Origin: Bacteroidales bacterium
GTDB taxonomy: Bacteria; Bacteroidota; Bacteroidia; Bacteroidales; Lentimicrobiaceae
Direction of reading: 5' to 3'
DNA length: 30,762 nt
Assembly (NCBI GenBank): GCA_022837485.1
Contig: JALHHH010000053.1
Span: 1 to 30,762 of the forward strand
Both the position numbers and the translations under genes were made by a program. Below the pieces are notes generated by a model. The model ran no database searches, had not been told where the DNA came from, and was given only the letters and a program-made list of their open reading frames with translations. Each line of letters begins with the position of its first letter. Within the stretch, counting starts at the first letter, position 1. This document shows positions 8,144 through 18,475 of the stretch, piece after piece.

Positions 8144-8445
8144 CGGAAACAGTTTGGAATTCATAATAATTCAGAAGATATTATCCAGTCGAGCGTTTTC
8201 AACTTTTCAGGTGCTTCGAAATATCCGAAAACGTGCGGTTTCTACCTGCATTGCGATAACGTTTCCGAGATCCGGGAAATACATTAAGGATTTATAAACA
8301 AATGGAAAACAATGAGATACAGAATGTAGATGTGGCTTTCATCCGGAAGGGCTAAACTACCTTCATTAGATCCCATGCCTTATCAGGATTCCGTTTCCAG
8401 GTTTTATGTAGCTGTCAGGTAATCGTACAGCAACCTAAAAGATGA
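8144..8445. other. Gene-free stretch between sprA and gcvH
   Basis: About 300 bp separate the end of sprA from the gcvH promoter element. I find no gene longer than about 17 codons, no strong terminator and no RNA gene. A 5-bp stem with a 10-nt loop near 8410-8435 on the minus strand is too weak to call a terminator. Confidence 0.5.
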
Positions 8446-11400
8446 TTACTGGGCCAGTGTAAATCGCAGGCTAACCCCGGCATTGGTTGTTGAGTTGGGG
8501 AACTGTGATGAAACAAACGGATTGGTGATGGTTTTGTCGAAGAATAAGCGTACGTTGAAGCGCTGGTTTATCACATAATCGGCCGATGAGTTGATCGATA
8601 CCATGCGGTTACCGGTCGATATCTGATTTATTTCTTCGTCTAAACGCCTCAGCACCGTTTTGTTGTCCCTTACCGAGAGGTCAAGTTTCACATTCAGATC
8701 GCTCTTGAGCTGTTGCCTGCGACCCCCGCTGGAAACGTTCAGCTTTACATCCTTAAAGCGGTAGCCGACTCCGATGATAAATTCACTTCCTGCAATCTCT
8801 GTTACCTGGTTGTTGACGAAGCTTAATGCCAGGTTTCTCGACTTCTTGATTTCAAATCTCGACAGCAGGCTGTTGTTCCAGGTCATATCGAAATTGATAA
8901 GCGGACTGAACTGTTCCGTTATCACGATTCCGTCGATCTGGTATTTTGAGATGAAATTGAAGTTAAAATCGAAGGCAGACTGGAATCCGTTTTGTTCCGC
9001 GTATTCGATGTTGGAAATGAAACTTCCGACCGAATAGGTGGATGTGTATCCGTGGGATATGGTCAGATTTTTCAGGAAGTTCTTGAATGCCGGGAGCTTG
9101 GAAAGTCCGGAGTAGGTAAATCTCCAGTTCGGCATTGGCAGGGCAGGGAATGGTGAAAGGGCAACTTTTGACGCATCGCGACCTGTATAGGCAGCAATAA
9201 AGGCGGGGATGATCACATCCTGCGATCCGGAGCCGTAGCCGACCGGGAAAAGTCCGACATCCGGTCCTGTATAGGAGTTGGGATTCTGAGCACCTAGCCG
9301 GTGAGCGATAATCCTGCGGTTTGCTTTGAATGTTTCAAAAACCTCGTTAATGTTCTCATCGCCGTCTTTCTTGAAGATGGTCTTTAGCGCCAGGAAGGTG
9401 AGGCTGTACGATCCTCTGTCCTGTGGTGATGAAGAGGTGAACTCCCCGTTATTGTTGGCCTTGAAATATTCCTGATATCCAAACGATTCTTTCTTTTCTG
9501 CAACTACTTCTACCCTGAATTCCGGGAACGGCTCATAGGTAACCCTTATGTTAAGGTTCTTGGTATTCCGGGTGATGTATGCACTGTTGAGGAGTGTGTC
9601 GGTAGTTAACCACTGGTTTCTTACGGCGGATTCCCGGATATCATACTGGCTTCCAAATGCAAATCCCAGTCCGGGAGCCATATCCCCCAGCCGGTTACCC
9701 AGGATGTCGGGTTTTGGCATAAAGCCCGGAAGCAGGGTACCGTTTGATTCAGAATATGAAACCTGGATATCTTTTACCCCGATGATCATCTTAACAAGTC
9801 CGATTCCTATGGTTTTGGCAATCTGCGGCGATTTCTTCTGGGTTGAATCGGTGCCGGCAGCCTGTGGATCGGGCTCTTTAGGCTGATTTTGTGGAGCCGT
9901 TCGTCCCGGAGGCATTCCCGGCCGGTTTGGTGACTGACCACGACCCTGCTGATTGAGCTTTCGCAAGAAATCCCATTTATTGTAAAGGTTGGTCATGCGG
10001 GCACTACCATTCACACTCAGGGTATTGGAGTTTTCGATGCTGTTGCCCATCTTATCCTGAATCGAGCGGGGAGAGGCTTCCCACCGGAACGTACTTGCAT
10101 AGCGGGTATTCACCGTTACCCAGTTGAGAATCGGAATCTTATTGATGGGAAGATTGTAGTTCACATTCATGTTCTGGGTGAACCTGTTCATACTTCCGAA
10201 GTTCATGATCTCGTCCCATATGGAGTCGCGCTTGGCCTGATAATCATCGGCCGTCCGGTTGATCTGTCCGGGTGGCTCATCAATGTAAGCATTAGCATTC
10301 GCCTGATACTCCAGTTTCAGCGATTGCGTAAGGTCGTATTTCAAATCATAAAGCCGGTTCCAGTCCCACGTTTTGGTGTATGTGGGCTCCATGATGATAA
10401 GCGCATCGCTCTTGTTGCGGAGCAGGCGCTCGTTGTACTGCCGGTTCATGTCGGTGCGGAATCCGAACATCTTCGGCATATAGAAGAAGTTGAAGTCCTT
10501 GAAAATTGCCAGCGACTTTTTCTGCAGTACCTTCACGTTCTGCAATGGTCTTACCGGTTTTGGATTGGATAGGAAATTGTATCCTATGCCGCCACGGATC
10601 TGTTTACGGCTGTCGTATTCAATGTCGATGTTGCGGTGGAAAATCTCGGAATAGGCATAGGTAAAGTCAAAGTTCTCGATGTCCCAGATCTGCGGTTTCC
10701 CGGGGGCACCGACTTTGTCTTTACGCATATTAATGAAGTTAACATTGGTACGCCGTGTTACATCCTGCACTTTGCTGCGAACCGAGTCTTTTTCGGCGCG
10801 GGCCAGGTCGGTCATTACCTCACTCATCAGAACATCCGGATCCAACGGATCGTACTTAGGAGTCATGCGCATTTCGGAATAATCCACGTGCATTGGTATT
10901 TTTATTCCGGCCTTTTCAGGGAAGAATTTGCCGAGCTGAATATTGGTGGCTACGTCAAACTGTCCGATGGCTTCCTGCTGGCGTTCGTTTACCTTCTTTT
11001 CAATGCTTCCGAATCCGGCCGTGGAGTAACTTCCCGACAGCACTATATTTCCGAGGTCGGCAAGGTTAGCGGCAACTCTGGCTGTGGCAGCAAGTCCCGA
11101 TTTTTCATCGAAGTCGGTGAGCCTTAATTCGTTTACCCAAATCTCGGCACACTTTGCTTCTCCGTCGTCGTTGTCGGTGATGTGTCGTTTTTTTGGATTC
11201 CTCACCCCGATCATAAATGCCTTAACGTCGCTCAGACTCGGCATACCCACAACGGTAATGCGGTTGTCGCCGTCGTATACCTCATACGGTGTCATTACGG
11301 TGATCATGCTCCCGGGTTGTCCCATGGCATTGTTTCGCTGCTGCTTGGCAGCAACCAGCTGCTCGAGTTCAATGTCGAGACGGTTATGGTCGGGCCATAT

Positions 11401-14400
11401 CATCCCGGGGTTGGCTGCTGTTGTGTACCATGGGGTAAACTCAACCGGAATCTCATATTCATAATAGTTTTCCGTGAAGTCGGAACCCATCCTGATAAAC
11501 ACCGTAAGGTCACCTTTTGCCAGCTCCTGGTTGTCGATCGACTTCTCGGCATGGATATACATTTTCAGCTTTTTGTATTGCCTGAAGTCAAAGTCCGTCG
11601 TTTTATAGGTCCCCCTTGCATCTCCGTCGAGAAGGTTACAAACCTTCAGCACCATGGCCTGTTCGTTCAGCCTTTGGTAGTTGGTGGTTCCAACGTTTAT
11701 CTCACGTTCGATGTCGGGAGGCAATACGTAAGGTATGGGCAATCTGCTGCCGTTTTCCTCGATGCTGACGGTTGAAATGTCGAAGGATGTTTCGCTTTGT
11801 GCGGGATTCGGAATGTACTCGCCCGGTGACAGCAGGTTACTGTAGTATTTTCTCCATTCTCCCCTCACGAGTTCAAGGGTTGCAAAACGAAGAACAACCG
11901 GCTTGTCAAAATTCTTCAGGAACATACGCATAAAACGTATACTCTTGAAGTCCTGGATGTTTCCTACAACCTGGTCGGGACTCTGTACGGGGATTTTGAA
12001 CTGATACCATTTAACGTTTCCTCGTTTTCCGTTTTCAAGCGGAATATCGCCGGCCAGAAACACGTCGGTGATGTAATTCTCGCCCACATTCATCCGGTCC
12101 GGGTTAAGCCGGACGCGGTACTGGAAGTAGCGCTCCTGTTCGTTCAGGGTATTGTCGCGGTTGATGTCCTCCACGTTGGGAAGCGTGGTTGCCTGAGTCT
12201 GGAACTGTTCGTTCGACTGTTCGGTAGCCGGAGAGTTGCCTTCAACGCCGTTATACCGTTTGTACCGTTCGATTACACTGCTGTAAATGGGGTCGTTGTC
12301 GTAATCGCTTCCGCGGAAGAAGTGGTAATTGTCGCCCGATGGATCTTCAAAGGCCAGGGCATAGGCTTCCGAAGAGGTTCCGTAAAGATTGGCAATCGGC
12401 TGAAGGTATGTTTCTCCGAAGAAGCTGCGTTCATCCTCATCGCCAAGTCCGTCGTATCCCACATCCTGGAACGGCCGTGCGGCAATATCGTTGTCGAAAG
12501 CGTTTACCAGTGCCTGAAGGGTGGGAACCCTTCCCCAGATGGTTGTATCCACATTTTTCACTTCGGCTGAAACCGGCAGTCCGTTTTCGTAACTCTTCCG
12601 GCCGTCGCGAAGAATGTCTTCCGAAATGTCGCCAAGGTTAAAGTACAGGTCACCGCCTGAATGAATGGAGTCTTCGGAGAAAGGATCCATAAGCCAAAAC
12701 TCGATGTACTCTACATTGGCGGCTTCAAAGTCGGTAGATTCGATCTTCCGCATAATACCTCCCCATCGGCTTCGGGGGAACAGCAGGTTGCCGTCTTCGG
12801 CAAGACCTCGTGAAAGCCCCGTTGGCAGTACGTCGTAGTTGTATGGTCCGCGCTCTTCGGGGAAGTATGCCAGATTAAGCACCGGTAGATTCATCGGCTG
12901 ACCATTGGGCGGATCTGCATTGGGAAATACCTCGCTTTCGCGGACAAGCCTGACGGAGTTGCGCGAGAGCTCATCCTTCGATACATTTTTTGGTCTCAGG
13001 TTACTGTTGCGGTCGTAAAAGAGCGGATCTATGGTGTACCACGCCAGTTTTGCACGGTTGAATCCGTAGGCCAGACCGGTTCCCTGAGCAGCCTCCGGGA
13101 ACATATCACGCGTTGTCTGCCCCTGGGGTGTACTCGCCAGAAACCAGGTTCCGACATTTTTAAGGTCGATGGTCGACTTGGCACCTTCAAAGTCATCGAT
13201 GTAAGATGTTCCAGTCTTGCCTACCGCCCGGGAATGTCCGGGAATGAAATGGGCAAATTCACCGTTGAACTGAATGCGCGAAATAGTTTTGGTGCTGTAA
13301 AACGGCAGCTTGTCGATCAGTTTGGTAAGTGCCATAGACTCAGTCTGGTAGTTGAAATCCAATCCCCACATAGTATTCGAGATGGGCTCCTGACCGAAGT
13401 TTGTCTTCTGCGTAAGCGGACGCTCATGCAGGTTTAGCAGGGTGGCACCGATTATAAGGTCGTTGTTCACTTTATAATCAACGTGCATACCCATCATCGT
13501 CTGCGTTTGCAGATTAAAGGTGGCATTGTTCTCAAGCGAAATGCTTACCGGGGTGCCTGAGTTCAGGATACCTTCGTTGATAATTTTTACCCGTCCCAGG
13601 GTATAGTCAACCGTATAGTCGACATTTTCGGTGAGCGGAATACCACCGGCAGTTACGCGAACGGATCCCTGTGGTACGTTAAGGGCGTTGAGCGATATTT
13701 CCGAACCTGAGGAGGACTTATACTGTCCTTCAAGAATATACCGGTTTTTGTCGGGATATTGCTGTGCTCCGCTTTTGGTTAGGGTATACAACGAGTCGTA
13801 GCAGTACTTGTCGGCCAGCTGCTTGTTGTTCAGCTTATCGCGAAGGTAGCTCCCGAAGGGTTCCCGGACCGTGAAAAATACGCGTCCGTTGGAAGCCTGG
13901 ATGGTACCTCCCTGCCGGGCAGCATTGTCGATAAAGTCGAACAGTCCGTCGTGAGGCGGATTCAGTTGCGGATCGAGGTTATCGAAGTTAAATATACGGA
14001 TCAGCGGAACCCCCTTCACGCCCTCAGGTCCTTCGGTAAAGTAGCCGGTAGGAACGGTATTTTCATTGCCGCTGTAAAGAATATTAAGAATAAAATCTTC
14101 GCGGTTAAGCTGGAAAGCACCGATGTTATACACATTCTTCATCATCAGGTTCCACATTGGGATTCTGGTATTGAGAGCGGTACTTTTCAGCAATTTGACC
14201 ATAAGTGTTTTTGGTGAAGAGATTCCCTGATCGGAGAACTCTCCCACCTGATATACGCTGTCCTGACCGATCACCGTGTACTGGTAGGCTACTGCCAGAA
14301 CCTGGTCGGGATTAAGGGTGCTGTTGAGTGAGATAAATCCCAGTTTGGAGTTGAAGGTGTACTCGTTGGAATTAAGTTTTCTGGCGTTTTCAACTTTTTC

Positions 14401-15696
14401 GAAATCGAGTCCGGAGCTGTAGCCGAACGGCGATCCGGTGAGGTATTCGGTAACGCGGTTGATGTTACGGATTTGCGTGGAGTCGAACCTGGTGAGCAGG
14501 TTGTTGGAGTAATTGCCGGGGTAGGATGCTCCCGGTCTCGGGCTGATGCCGGTATTGTAAGGATTGCGTTCCCCAAGATCCATAAGTGCTACCAGGTTGC
14601 GGTTGTCGGTAACGGCAGGACCAATATTGGTTACCCAGACTTCAATCTTTGTGATGTTGATGTTGGAGTTTACAATAGGCAGTTCGCTGAGGGCCTTATC
14701 GTAGTTATCGGCAAAATACTGAGCCAGGAAGAAGTGCTTGTTGTCTTCATAGTCCAGGGCTCTCACATTGAACTTGGTGGTTTGTGCTCCTCCCTGCACG
14801 GTGATGGTTGAGGTTTCGCTTTTTTGCTGCGAGAAGACGCCGGTAACGGTAGCACGGCCGAACTGCATCTGGGTTTTTAGTCCGAAAAGACTCTGACTTC
14901 CGGTTATCAGGGTGCTGTTGAGCGGAAAGGTAACATCTCCGGCTTCAATAAGTTTGATGATTTCATCTTCCTTGCCTTCGTATTTGAGTTTAAGCTTGTT
15001 CTCGAAATCGAAGGTAGCTTCGGTATTGTAGTTGGTGTTAAATTCGATTTTATCGCCGATTTTGGCCATAACGCTCATCTGTATGCGTTGCTGGAAATCG
15101 AAGTTGGCGGTTCGGCGCTGCCGGATGTCGAGTGCAGGGTCATCGCGTCGGTTGGAGCGGATGCCGAATGTTACCTCGGCGGAACCCTGCGGGCGTATGT
15201 CAATGGTATTGCCTCCAAAGATGCGGTCGAACACTTCGCCGCCGATATGAATCTGCGGTATAATTCCGGTGCGTGAGGCGCCGGAGGGGGAAACGGCTTT
15301 TTCACGCCAGTAGTTCTGCAGCGAACGGTTCAGGTCAAGGTCGCTGTATTCGTTGAAGTTCAGTTCAGCAGGTGCAGAAAGCGGTACATTTCCTGCTTTT
15401 TGCTGAATGGTGTAGGTTTTGGTCTCCGGGTCATATATAATTTCTTCCGTTATATTGGAAGGGGATCCCAGAAAGAGTTTATTCTTGTCATGAGGCTCCG
15501 GAAAGGCTCCCGGAGGTGTTGATGGCAGGGGATAAGGCAATTCCACGCCCGGTTTGGTAGTATCGGGAGGTGGTGCCAGTCCGGGCACAGACTGGTATAG
15601 ACCGCTGAGCTCAGGCGACACCGGTATGCCCCATGCAACGGATACAATAAAAAGCAGTGCAAAAAGTCGTAAAAAGGTCTTTATTGTGCGCTCCAA
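8446..15696 (-). CDS. sprA: T9SS outer-membrane translocon SprA/Sov
   Basis: At 2416 residues this is the size of SprA of Flavobacterium johnsoniae and Sov of Porphyromonas gingivalis, the giant single-chain beta-barrel through which T9SS cargo crosses the outer membrane. A signal peptide (residues 1-23, ERTIKTFLRLFALLFIVSVAWG) is followed by family-typical segments: DIRPQGSAEVTFGIRSNRR, KLKYEGKEDEIIKLIEAGDV, SLFGLKTQMQFGRATVTGVFSQQ and GKTGTSYIDDFEGAKSTIDL, with barrel strands continuing to the final SLRFTLAQ. A proline- and glutamine-rich insert lies around residues 1915-1955 and is probably a loop. The only start fitting the signal peptide is TTG at 15696; an in-frame TGA lies a few codons upstream and no ATG precedes the signal peptide. 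ruvA ends 113 bp upstream on the same strand and gcvH lies downstream. The frame is intact throughout. Confidence 0.97.
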   Translation of the reverse strand: MERTIKTFLRLFALLFIVSVAWGIPVSPELSGLYQSVPGLAPPPDTTKPGVELPYPLPSTPPGAFPEPHDKNKLFLGSPSNITEEIIYDPETKTYTIQQKAGNVPLSAPAELNFNEYSDLDLNRSLQNYWREKAVSPSGASRTGIIPQIHIGGEVFDRIFGGNTIDIRPQGSAEVTFGIRSNRRDDPALDIRQRRTANFDFQQRIQMSVMAKIGDKIEFNTNYNTEATFDFENKLKLKYEGKEDEIIKLIEAGDVTFPLNSTLITGSQSLFGLKTQMQFGRATVTGVFSQQKSETSTITVQGGAQTTKFNVRALDYEDNKHFFLAQYFADNYDKALSELPIVNSNINITKIEVWVTNIGPAVTDNRNLVALMDLGERNPYNTGISPRPGASYPGNYSNNLLTRFDSTQIRNINRVTEYLTGSPFGYSSGLDFEKVENARKLNSNEYTFNSKLGFISLNSTLNPDQVLAVAYQYTVIGQDSVYQVGEFSDQGISSPKTLMVKLLKSTALNTRIPMWNLMMKNVYNIGAFQLNREDFILNILYSGNENTVPTGYFTEGPEGVKGVPLIRIFNFDNLDPQLNPPHDGLFDFIDNAARQGGTIQASNGRVFFTVREPFGSYLRDKLNNKQLADKYCYDSLYTLTKSGAQQYPDKNRYILEGQYKSSSGSEISLNALNVPQGSVRVTAGGIPLTENVDYTVDYTLGRVKIINEGILNSGTPVSISLENNATFNLQTQTMMGMHVDYKVNNDLIIGATLLNLHERPLTQKTNFGQEPISNTMWGLDFNYQTESMALTKLIDKLPFYSTKTISRIQFNGEFAHFIPGHSRAVGKTGTSYIDDFEGAKSTIDLKNVGTWFLASTPQGQTTRDMFPEAAQGTGLAYGFNRAKLAWYTIDPLFYDRNSNLRPKNVSKDELSRNSVRLVRESEVFPNADPPNGQPMNLPVLNLAYFPEERGPYNYDVLPTGLSRGLAEDGNLLFPRSRWGGIMRKIESTDFEAANVEYIEFWLMDPFSEDSIHSGGDLYFNLGDISEDILRDGRKSYENGLPVSAEVKNVDTTIWGRVPTLQALVNAFDNDIAARPFQDVGYDGLGDEDERSFFGETYLQPIANLYGTSSEAYALAFEDPSGDNYHFFRGSDYDNDPIYSSVIERYKRYNGVEGNSPATEQSNEQFQTQATTLPNVEDINRDNTLNEQERYFQYRVRLNPDRMNVGENYITDVFLAGDIPLENGKRGNVKWYQFKIPVQSPDQVVGNIQDFKSIRFMRMFLKNFDKPVVLRFATLELVRGEWRKYYSNLLSPGEYIPNPAQSETSFDISTVSIEENGSRLPIPYVLPPDIEREINVGTTNYQRLNEQAMVLKVCNLLDGDARGTYKTTDFDFRQYKKLKMYIHAEKSIDNQELAKGDLTVFIRMGSDFTENYYEYEIPVEFTPWYTTAANPGMIWPDHNRLDIELEQLVAAKQQRNNAMGQPGSMITVMTPYEVYDGDNRITVVGMPSLSDVKAFMIGVRNPKKRHITDNDDGEAKCAEIWVNELRLTDFDEKSGLAATARVAANLADLGNIVLSGSYSTAGFGSIEKKVNERQQEAIGQFDVATNIQLGKFFPEKAGIKIPMHVDYSEMRMTPKYDPLDPDVLMSEVMTDLARAEKDSVRSKVQDVTRRTNVNFINMRKDKVGAPGKPQIWDIENFDFTYAYSEIFHRNIDIEYDSRKQIRGGIGYNFLSNPKPVRPLQNVKVLQKKSLAIFKDFNFFYMPKMFGFRTDMNRQYNERLLRNKSDALIIMEPTYTKTWDWNRLYDLKYDLTQSLKLEYQANANAYIDEPPGQINRTADDYQAKRDSIWDEIMNFGSMNRFTQNMNVNYNLPINKIPILNWVTVNTRYASTFRWEASPRSIQDKMGNSIENSNTLSVNGSARMTNLYNKWDFLRKLNQQGRGQSPNRPGMPPGRTAPQNQPKEPDPQAAGTDSTQKKSPQIAKTIGIGLVKMIIGVKDIQVSYSESNGTLLPGFMPKPDILGNRLGDMAPGLGFAFGSQYDIRESAVRNQWLTTDTLLNSAYITRNTKNLNIRVTYEPFPEFRVEVVAEKKESFGYQEYFKANNNGEFTSSSPQDRGSYSLTFLALKTIFKKDGDENINEVFETFKANRRIIAHRLGAQNPNSYTGPDVGLFPVGYGSGSQDVIIPAFIAAYTGRDASKVALSPFPALPMPNWRFTYSGLSKLPAFKNFLKNLTISHGYTSTYSVGSFISNIEYAEQNGFQSAFDFNFNFISKYQIDGIVITEQFSPLINFDMTWNNSLLSRFEIKKSRNLALSFVNNQVTEIAGSEFIIGVGYRFKDVKLNVSSGGRRQQLKSDLNVKLDLSVRDNKTVLRRLDEEINQISTGNRMVSINSSADYVINQRFNVRLFFDKTITNPFVSSQFPNSTTNAGVSLRFTLAQ

Positions 15697-15809
15697 GAAA
15701 CTTCAGTGTTTTGGTGTTGTGTGTAAATCGGCCGGTATCCCGGGTTTTCACGGCTCCGTTTTCTGGCTTCCGGATTCCTGATTGCCACGGTGTTCACAGC
15801 TGTGTTGTT

Positions 15810-16394
15810 CTATAATATCCGGAGGGCTCCTTTTATCAGTTGCTCCACAGTAACAGACGAGCCTTCCTCTTTTATAATCTTTTCAATTGCCTTTTCTGCC
15901 AGCACTTTGTTAAACCCAAGCATAGACAATGCAGATAACGCCTCTTCCTTCCCCGTATTGTGCGGACTTCCTAAAATATCTCTGAAGCCTGAGGCTTTCC
16001 CGAGCTTGTCCTTAAGGTCGATGATAATCCGCTGCGCTGTTTTCCCACCTATGCCTTTAACCCGCTGAAGGGCACCAACGTTACCGCTTACTATTGCTTC
16101 AGAAACTTCGTCAGGGGTTAGTGAGGAGAGGATCAGCCTTGCCGTTCCAGCTCCAACACCCGAAACACTGATAAGATGACGGAACAGCTGGCGTTCATCT
16201 TCGCCCGAGAAACCATAGAGTACGAGTGCATCCTCTTTAACAACCAGGTGTGTCAGCAACCGGCATGTTTTCTGGTCTTTAATCCCGGAATAGGTGTAAA
16301 CCGATATGGAAATTCCATATCCGACACCACCGCAGTTGATGACAACCTCGGCCGGGTTTATTGCGGCAATTTCCCCTTCAATGAATGCGTACAT
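15810..16394 (-). CDS. ruvA: Holliday junction branch migration protein RuvA
   Basis: The 194-residue protein begins MYAFIEGEIAAINPAEVVIN and VGYGISIS, the typical RuvA OB-fold (residues 1-64). It continues with helix-hairpin-helix motifs (LISVSGVGAGTARLILS and LQRVKGIGGKTAQRIIIDL, about 70-130) and ends in the small domain III that contacts RuvB (about 150-194; ALSALSMLGFNKVLAEKAI). RuvA tetramers hold the Holliday junction while RuvB drives branch migration; ruvB and ruvC are not here. The ATG at 16394 gives the exact family N-terminus. It is divergent from the malic enzyme gene across 176 bp and precedes sprA on the same strand. Confidence 0.97.
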   Translation of the reverse strand: MYAFIEGEIAAINPAEVVINCGGVGYGISISVYTYSGIKDQKTCRLLTHLVVKEDALVLYGFSGEDERQLFRHLISVSGVGAGTARLILSSLTPDEVSEAIVSGNVGALQRVKGIGGKTAQRIIIDLKDKLGKASGFRDILGSPHNTGKEEALSALSMLGFNKVLAEKAIEKIIKEEGSSVTVEQLIKGALRIL

Positions 16395-16420
16395 ATACTG
16401 CCTGCATTTCAGTTAACCGA

Positions 16421-16428
16421 CAAAAATA
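16421..16428 (-). promoter_or_regulatory. Putative ruvA promoter, -7 element TATTTTTG
   Basis: On the minus strand TATTTTTG matches TAnnTTTG 26 bp before the ruvA ATG. A -33 TTG at standard distance is missing. It would drive ruvA and perhaps sprA. Confidence 0.4.
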
Positions 16429-16521
16429 GAGATATTTGTTGAATTGGCGACAGTTTTCGGATAAACACTTCAACAGAGGCAGTTTTAGGATAAAAATTAA
16501 CAAACATAACATGTAGTTCCT

Positions 16522-16529
16522 TACATTTG
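16522..16529 (+). promoter_or_regulatory. Putative malic enzyme promoter, -7 element TACATTTG
   Basis: TACATTTG matches the Bacteroidota -7 consensus 41 bp before the ATG at 16571, divergent from the ruvA element about 95 bp away. No clear -33 TTG is present. Confidence 0.4.
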
Positions 16530-16570
16530 TTAGTTAGTTCAAGGTTGACAAAAAATCAAATCTTCATATC

Positions 16571-18475
16571 ATGAAAACGCCTTTGAGCAAGAAAAATGCC
16601 CTGGCTTATCACGCCGAAGGACGGCCGGGTAAGATTGAGGTTATCCCGACCAAGCCGCACAACTCACAGTCAGACCTCTCCATGGCATACAGTCCCGGAG
16701 TTGCCGATCCGTGTCTTGAAATTAAAGACAATCCGGAAGATGTATACAAATACACTGCTAAGGGAAACCTGGTGGCCGTTATTTCCAATGGAACGGCTGT
16801 GTTGGGACTGGGAGATATAGGCCCTGAAGCCGGTAAGCCCGTGATGGAAGGCAAAGGTCTGCTTTTTAAAATTTATGCCGATATCGATGTGTTTGATATT
16901 GAGCTGAATGATAAAACGGTTGACGGAATGGTGAGTACCATCCGCTCCATCGCACCTACCTTTGGCGGAATAAACCTTGAAGACATCAAGGCTCCCGAGT
17001 GTTTCGATGTGGAAGACCAGCTTAAAGAGATGCTGGATATTCCTGTGATGCACGACGACCAGCATGGTACTGCCATCATTACATCGGCAGGTTTGCTTAA
17101 TGCCCTTGAAATTACCGGCAAGAAGATTGAAGACATCAAAGTGGTTGTGAACGGAGCGGGAGCTTCGGCAATTTCCTGTTCAAAGCTTTACCTTTCGCTG
17201 GGCGTTAAACCCGAAAACCTGGTGATGGTGGATTCCAAAGGCGTTCTGAACCGTTCGCGCACCGATCTCAATAAATGGAAGCAGCGTTTTGTTACCGATC
17301 GCAATATTTCTACCCTGGCCGAAGCTATGAAAGGAGCCGATATGTTTCTTGGTCTATCGGTAGCCGGTGTGGTGAAACCCGAAATGCTTCTGAGTATGAA
17401 CGATCATCCCATCGTTTTTGCTCTGGCTAATCCGGTTCCCGAGATTTCGTACGATGAAGCCGTTGCCACACGCAAAGATATTATAATGGGAACCGGCCGC
17501 TCCGACTTCCCCAATCAGGTGAATAATGTGCTTGGATTTCCGTATATTTTCAGGGGAGCGCTGGATGTCAGGGCTACCAAAATAAACGAGCAGATGAAGC
17601 TGGCTGCTGCCCGCGCCCTGGCCGATCTGGCAAAACAACCCGTACCGGAAGAGGTAAACATCGCCTATCAGGTTACAAATCTTAAGTTCGGGAAAGATTA
17701 TATCATTCCCAAACCCAACGACCCGCGACTTATTTCGCATATTTCGGTTGCCGTGGCTCTGGCAGCAATGGAATCGGGTGTGGCGCGAAAGCCTGTTACC
17801 GACTGGGATGCTTACCGTGAAGAGCTGGGGAAAAGGCTTGGATTGAGCAATCCGCTGATCAGACAAATAAAAGCCAGAGCGCGGAAAAATCCGAAACGCG
17901 TGGTTTTTGCTGAAGCCGAAAACTATAAAATCCTGAAAGCTGCTGAAATCGTCATCGACGAAGGCATTGCAACCCCCGTACTGCTCGGAAACCGCGATCT
18001 GATTATAGGTCTTATCCGCGAACACGATCTGGAACTGGAAAATGTGGAAATTATTGATCCCAGATCGGAAGATGAACGTGAACGCCGTGAAGCATTTGCT
18101 GCACAGTTTTTCGAAAAACGCAAACGCCGGGGCGTTACCCTCAATGGTGCCCGCGATATGATGTCCCACCGGAATTACTTTGGTCCCAGCCTGGTTGAAA
18201 ACGGCTTCGCCGATGCCATGATATCGGGACTTACCAGCAGCTACCCTGCAACCATACGTCCCGCACTGCGCATCATTGGAAAGAAAAAAGGTACCAGCAT
18301 CGTCTCCGGTACATACATCATGCTCACAAAAAAAGGTCCCATCTTTTTTGCCGATACCACAGTGAATATGAATCCCGATGTGGATAAGCTTGTGGAAATA
18401 ACACTGCAAACGGCCGAAACCGTAAGGCAGTTCAATATCGAACCGCGCATTGCCATTAGTACGATCAGCCGTTGA
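16571..18475 (+). pseudogene. maeB: NADP-dependent malic enzyme (MaeB type), main part, frame-disrupted
   Basis: The frame encodes 634 residues: a malic-enzyme N-terminal domain (about 1-150; SMAYSPGVADPCLEI, PVMHDDQHGTAIITSAGLLN), an NAD(P)-binding domain (about 165-400; VVVNGAGASAISCSKLYLSLG, FALANPVPEI) and most of a phosphate-acetyltransferase-like domain (about 430-634). MaeB-type enzymes oxidise and decarboxylate malate to pyruvate, giving NADPH, and are about 760 residues long. The frame stops right after EPRIA, where the family continues with a conserved MLSYSNFGS-like stretch. The expected C-terminus resumes at once in another frame (next entry), so some 14-17 codons plus a frame shift appear missing. 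The catalytic malic domains are complete, so residual activity is possible. Either a real deletion or an assembly error would explain this. malate dehydrogenase lies next downstream. Confidence 0.9.

Noticed and set aside
9548..15662. Numerous open frames on the plus strand and in other frames within sprA
   Set aside because: All lie inside the intact 2416-codon sprA frame and none shows a family motif or start signal.
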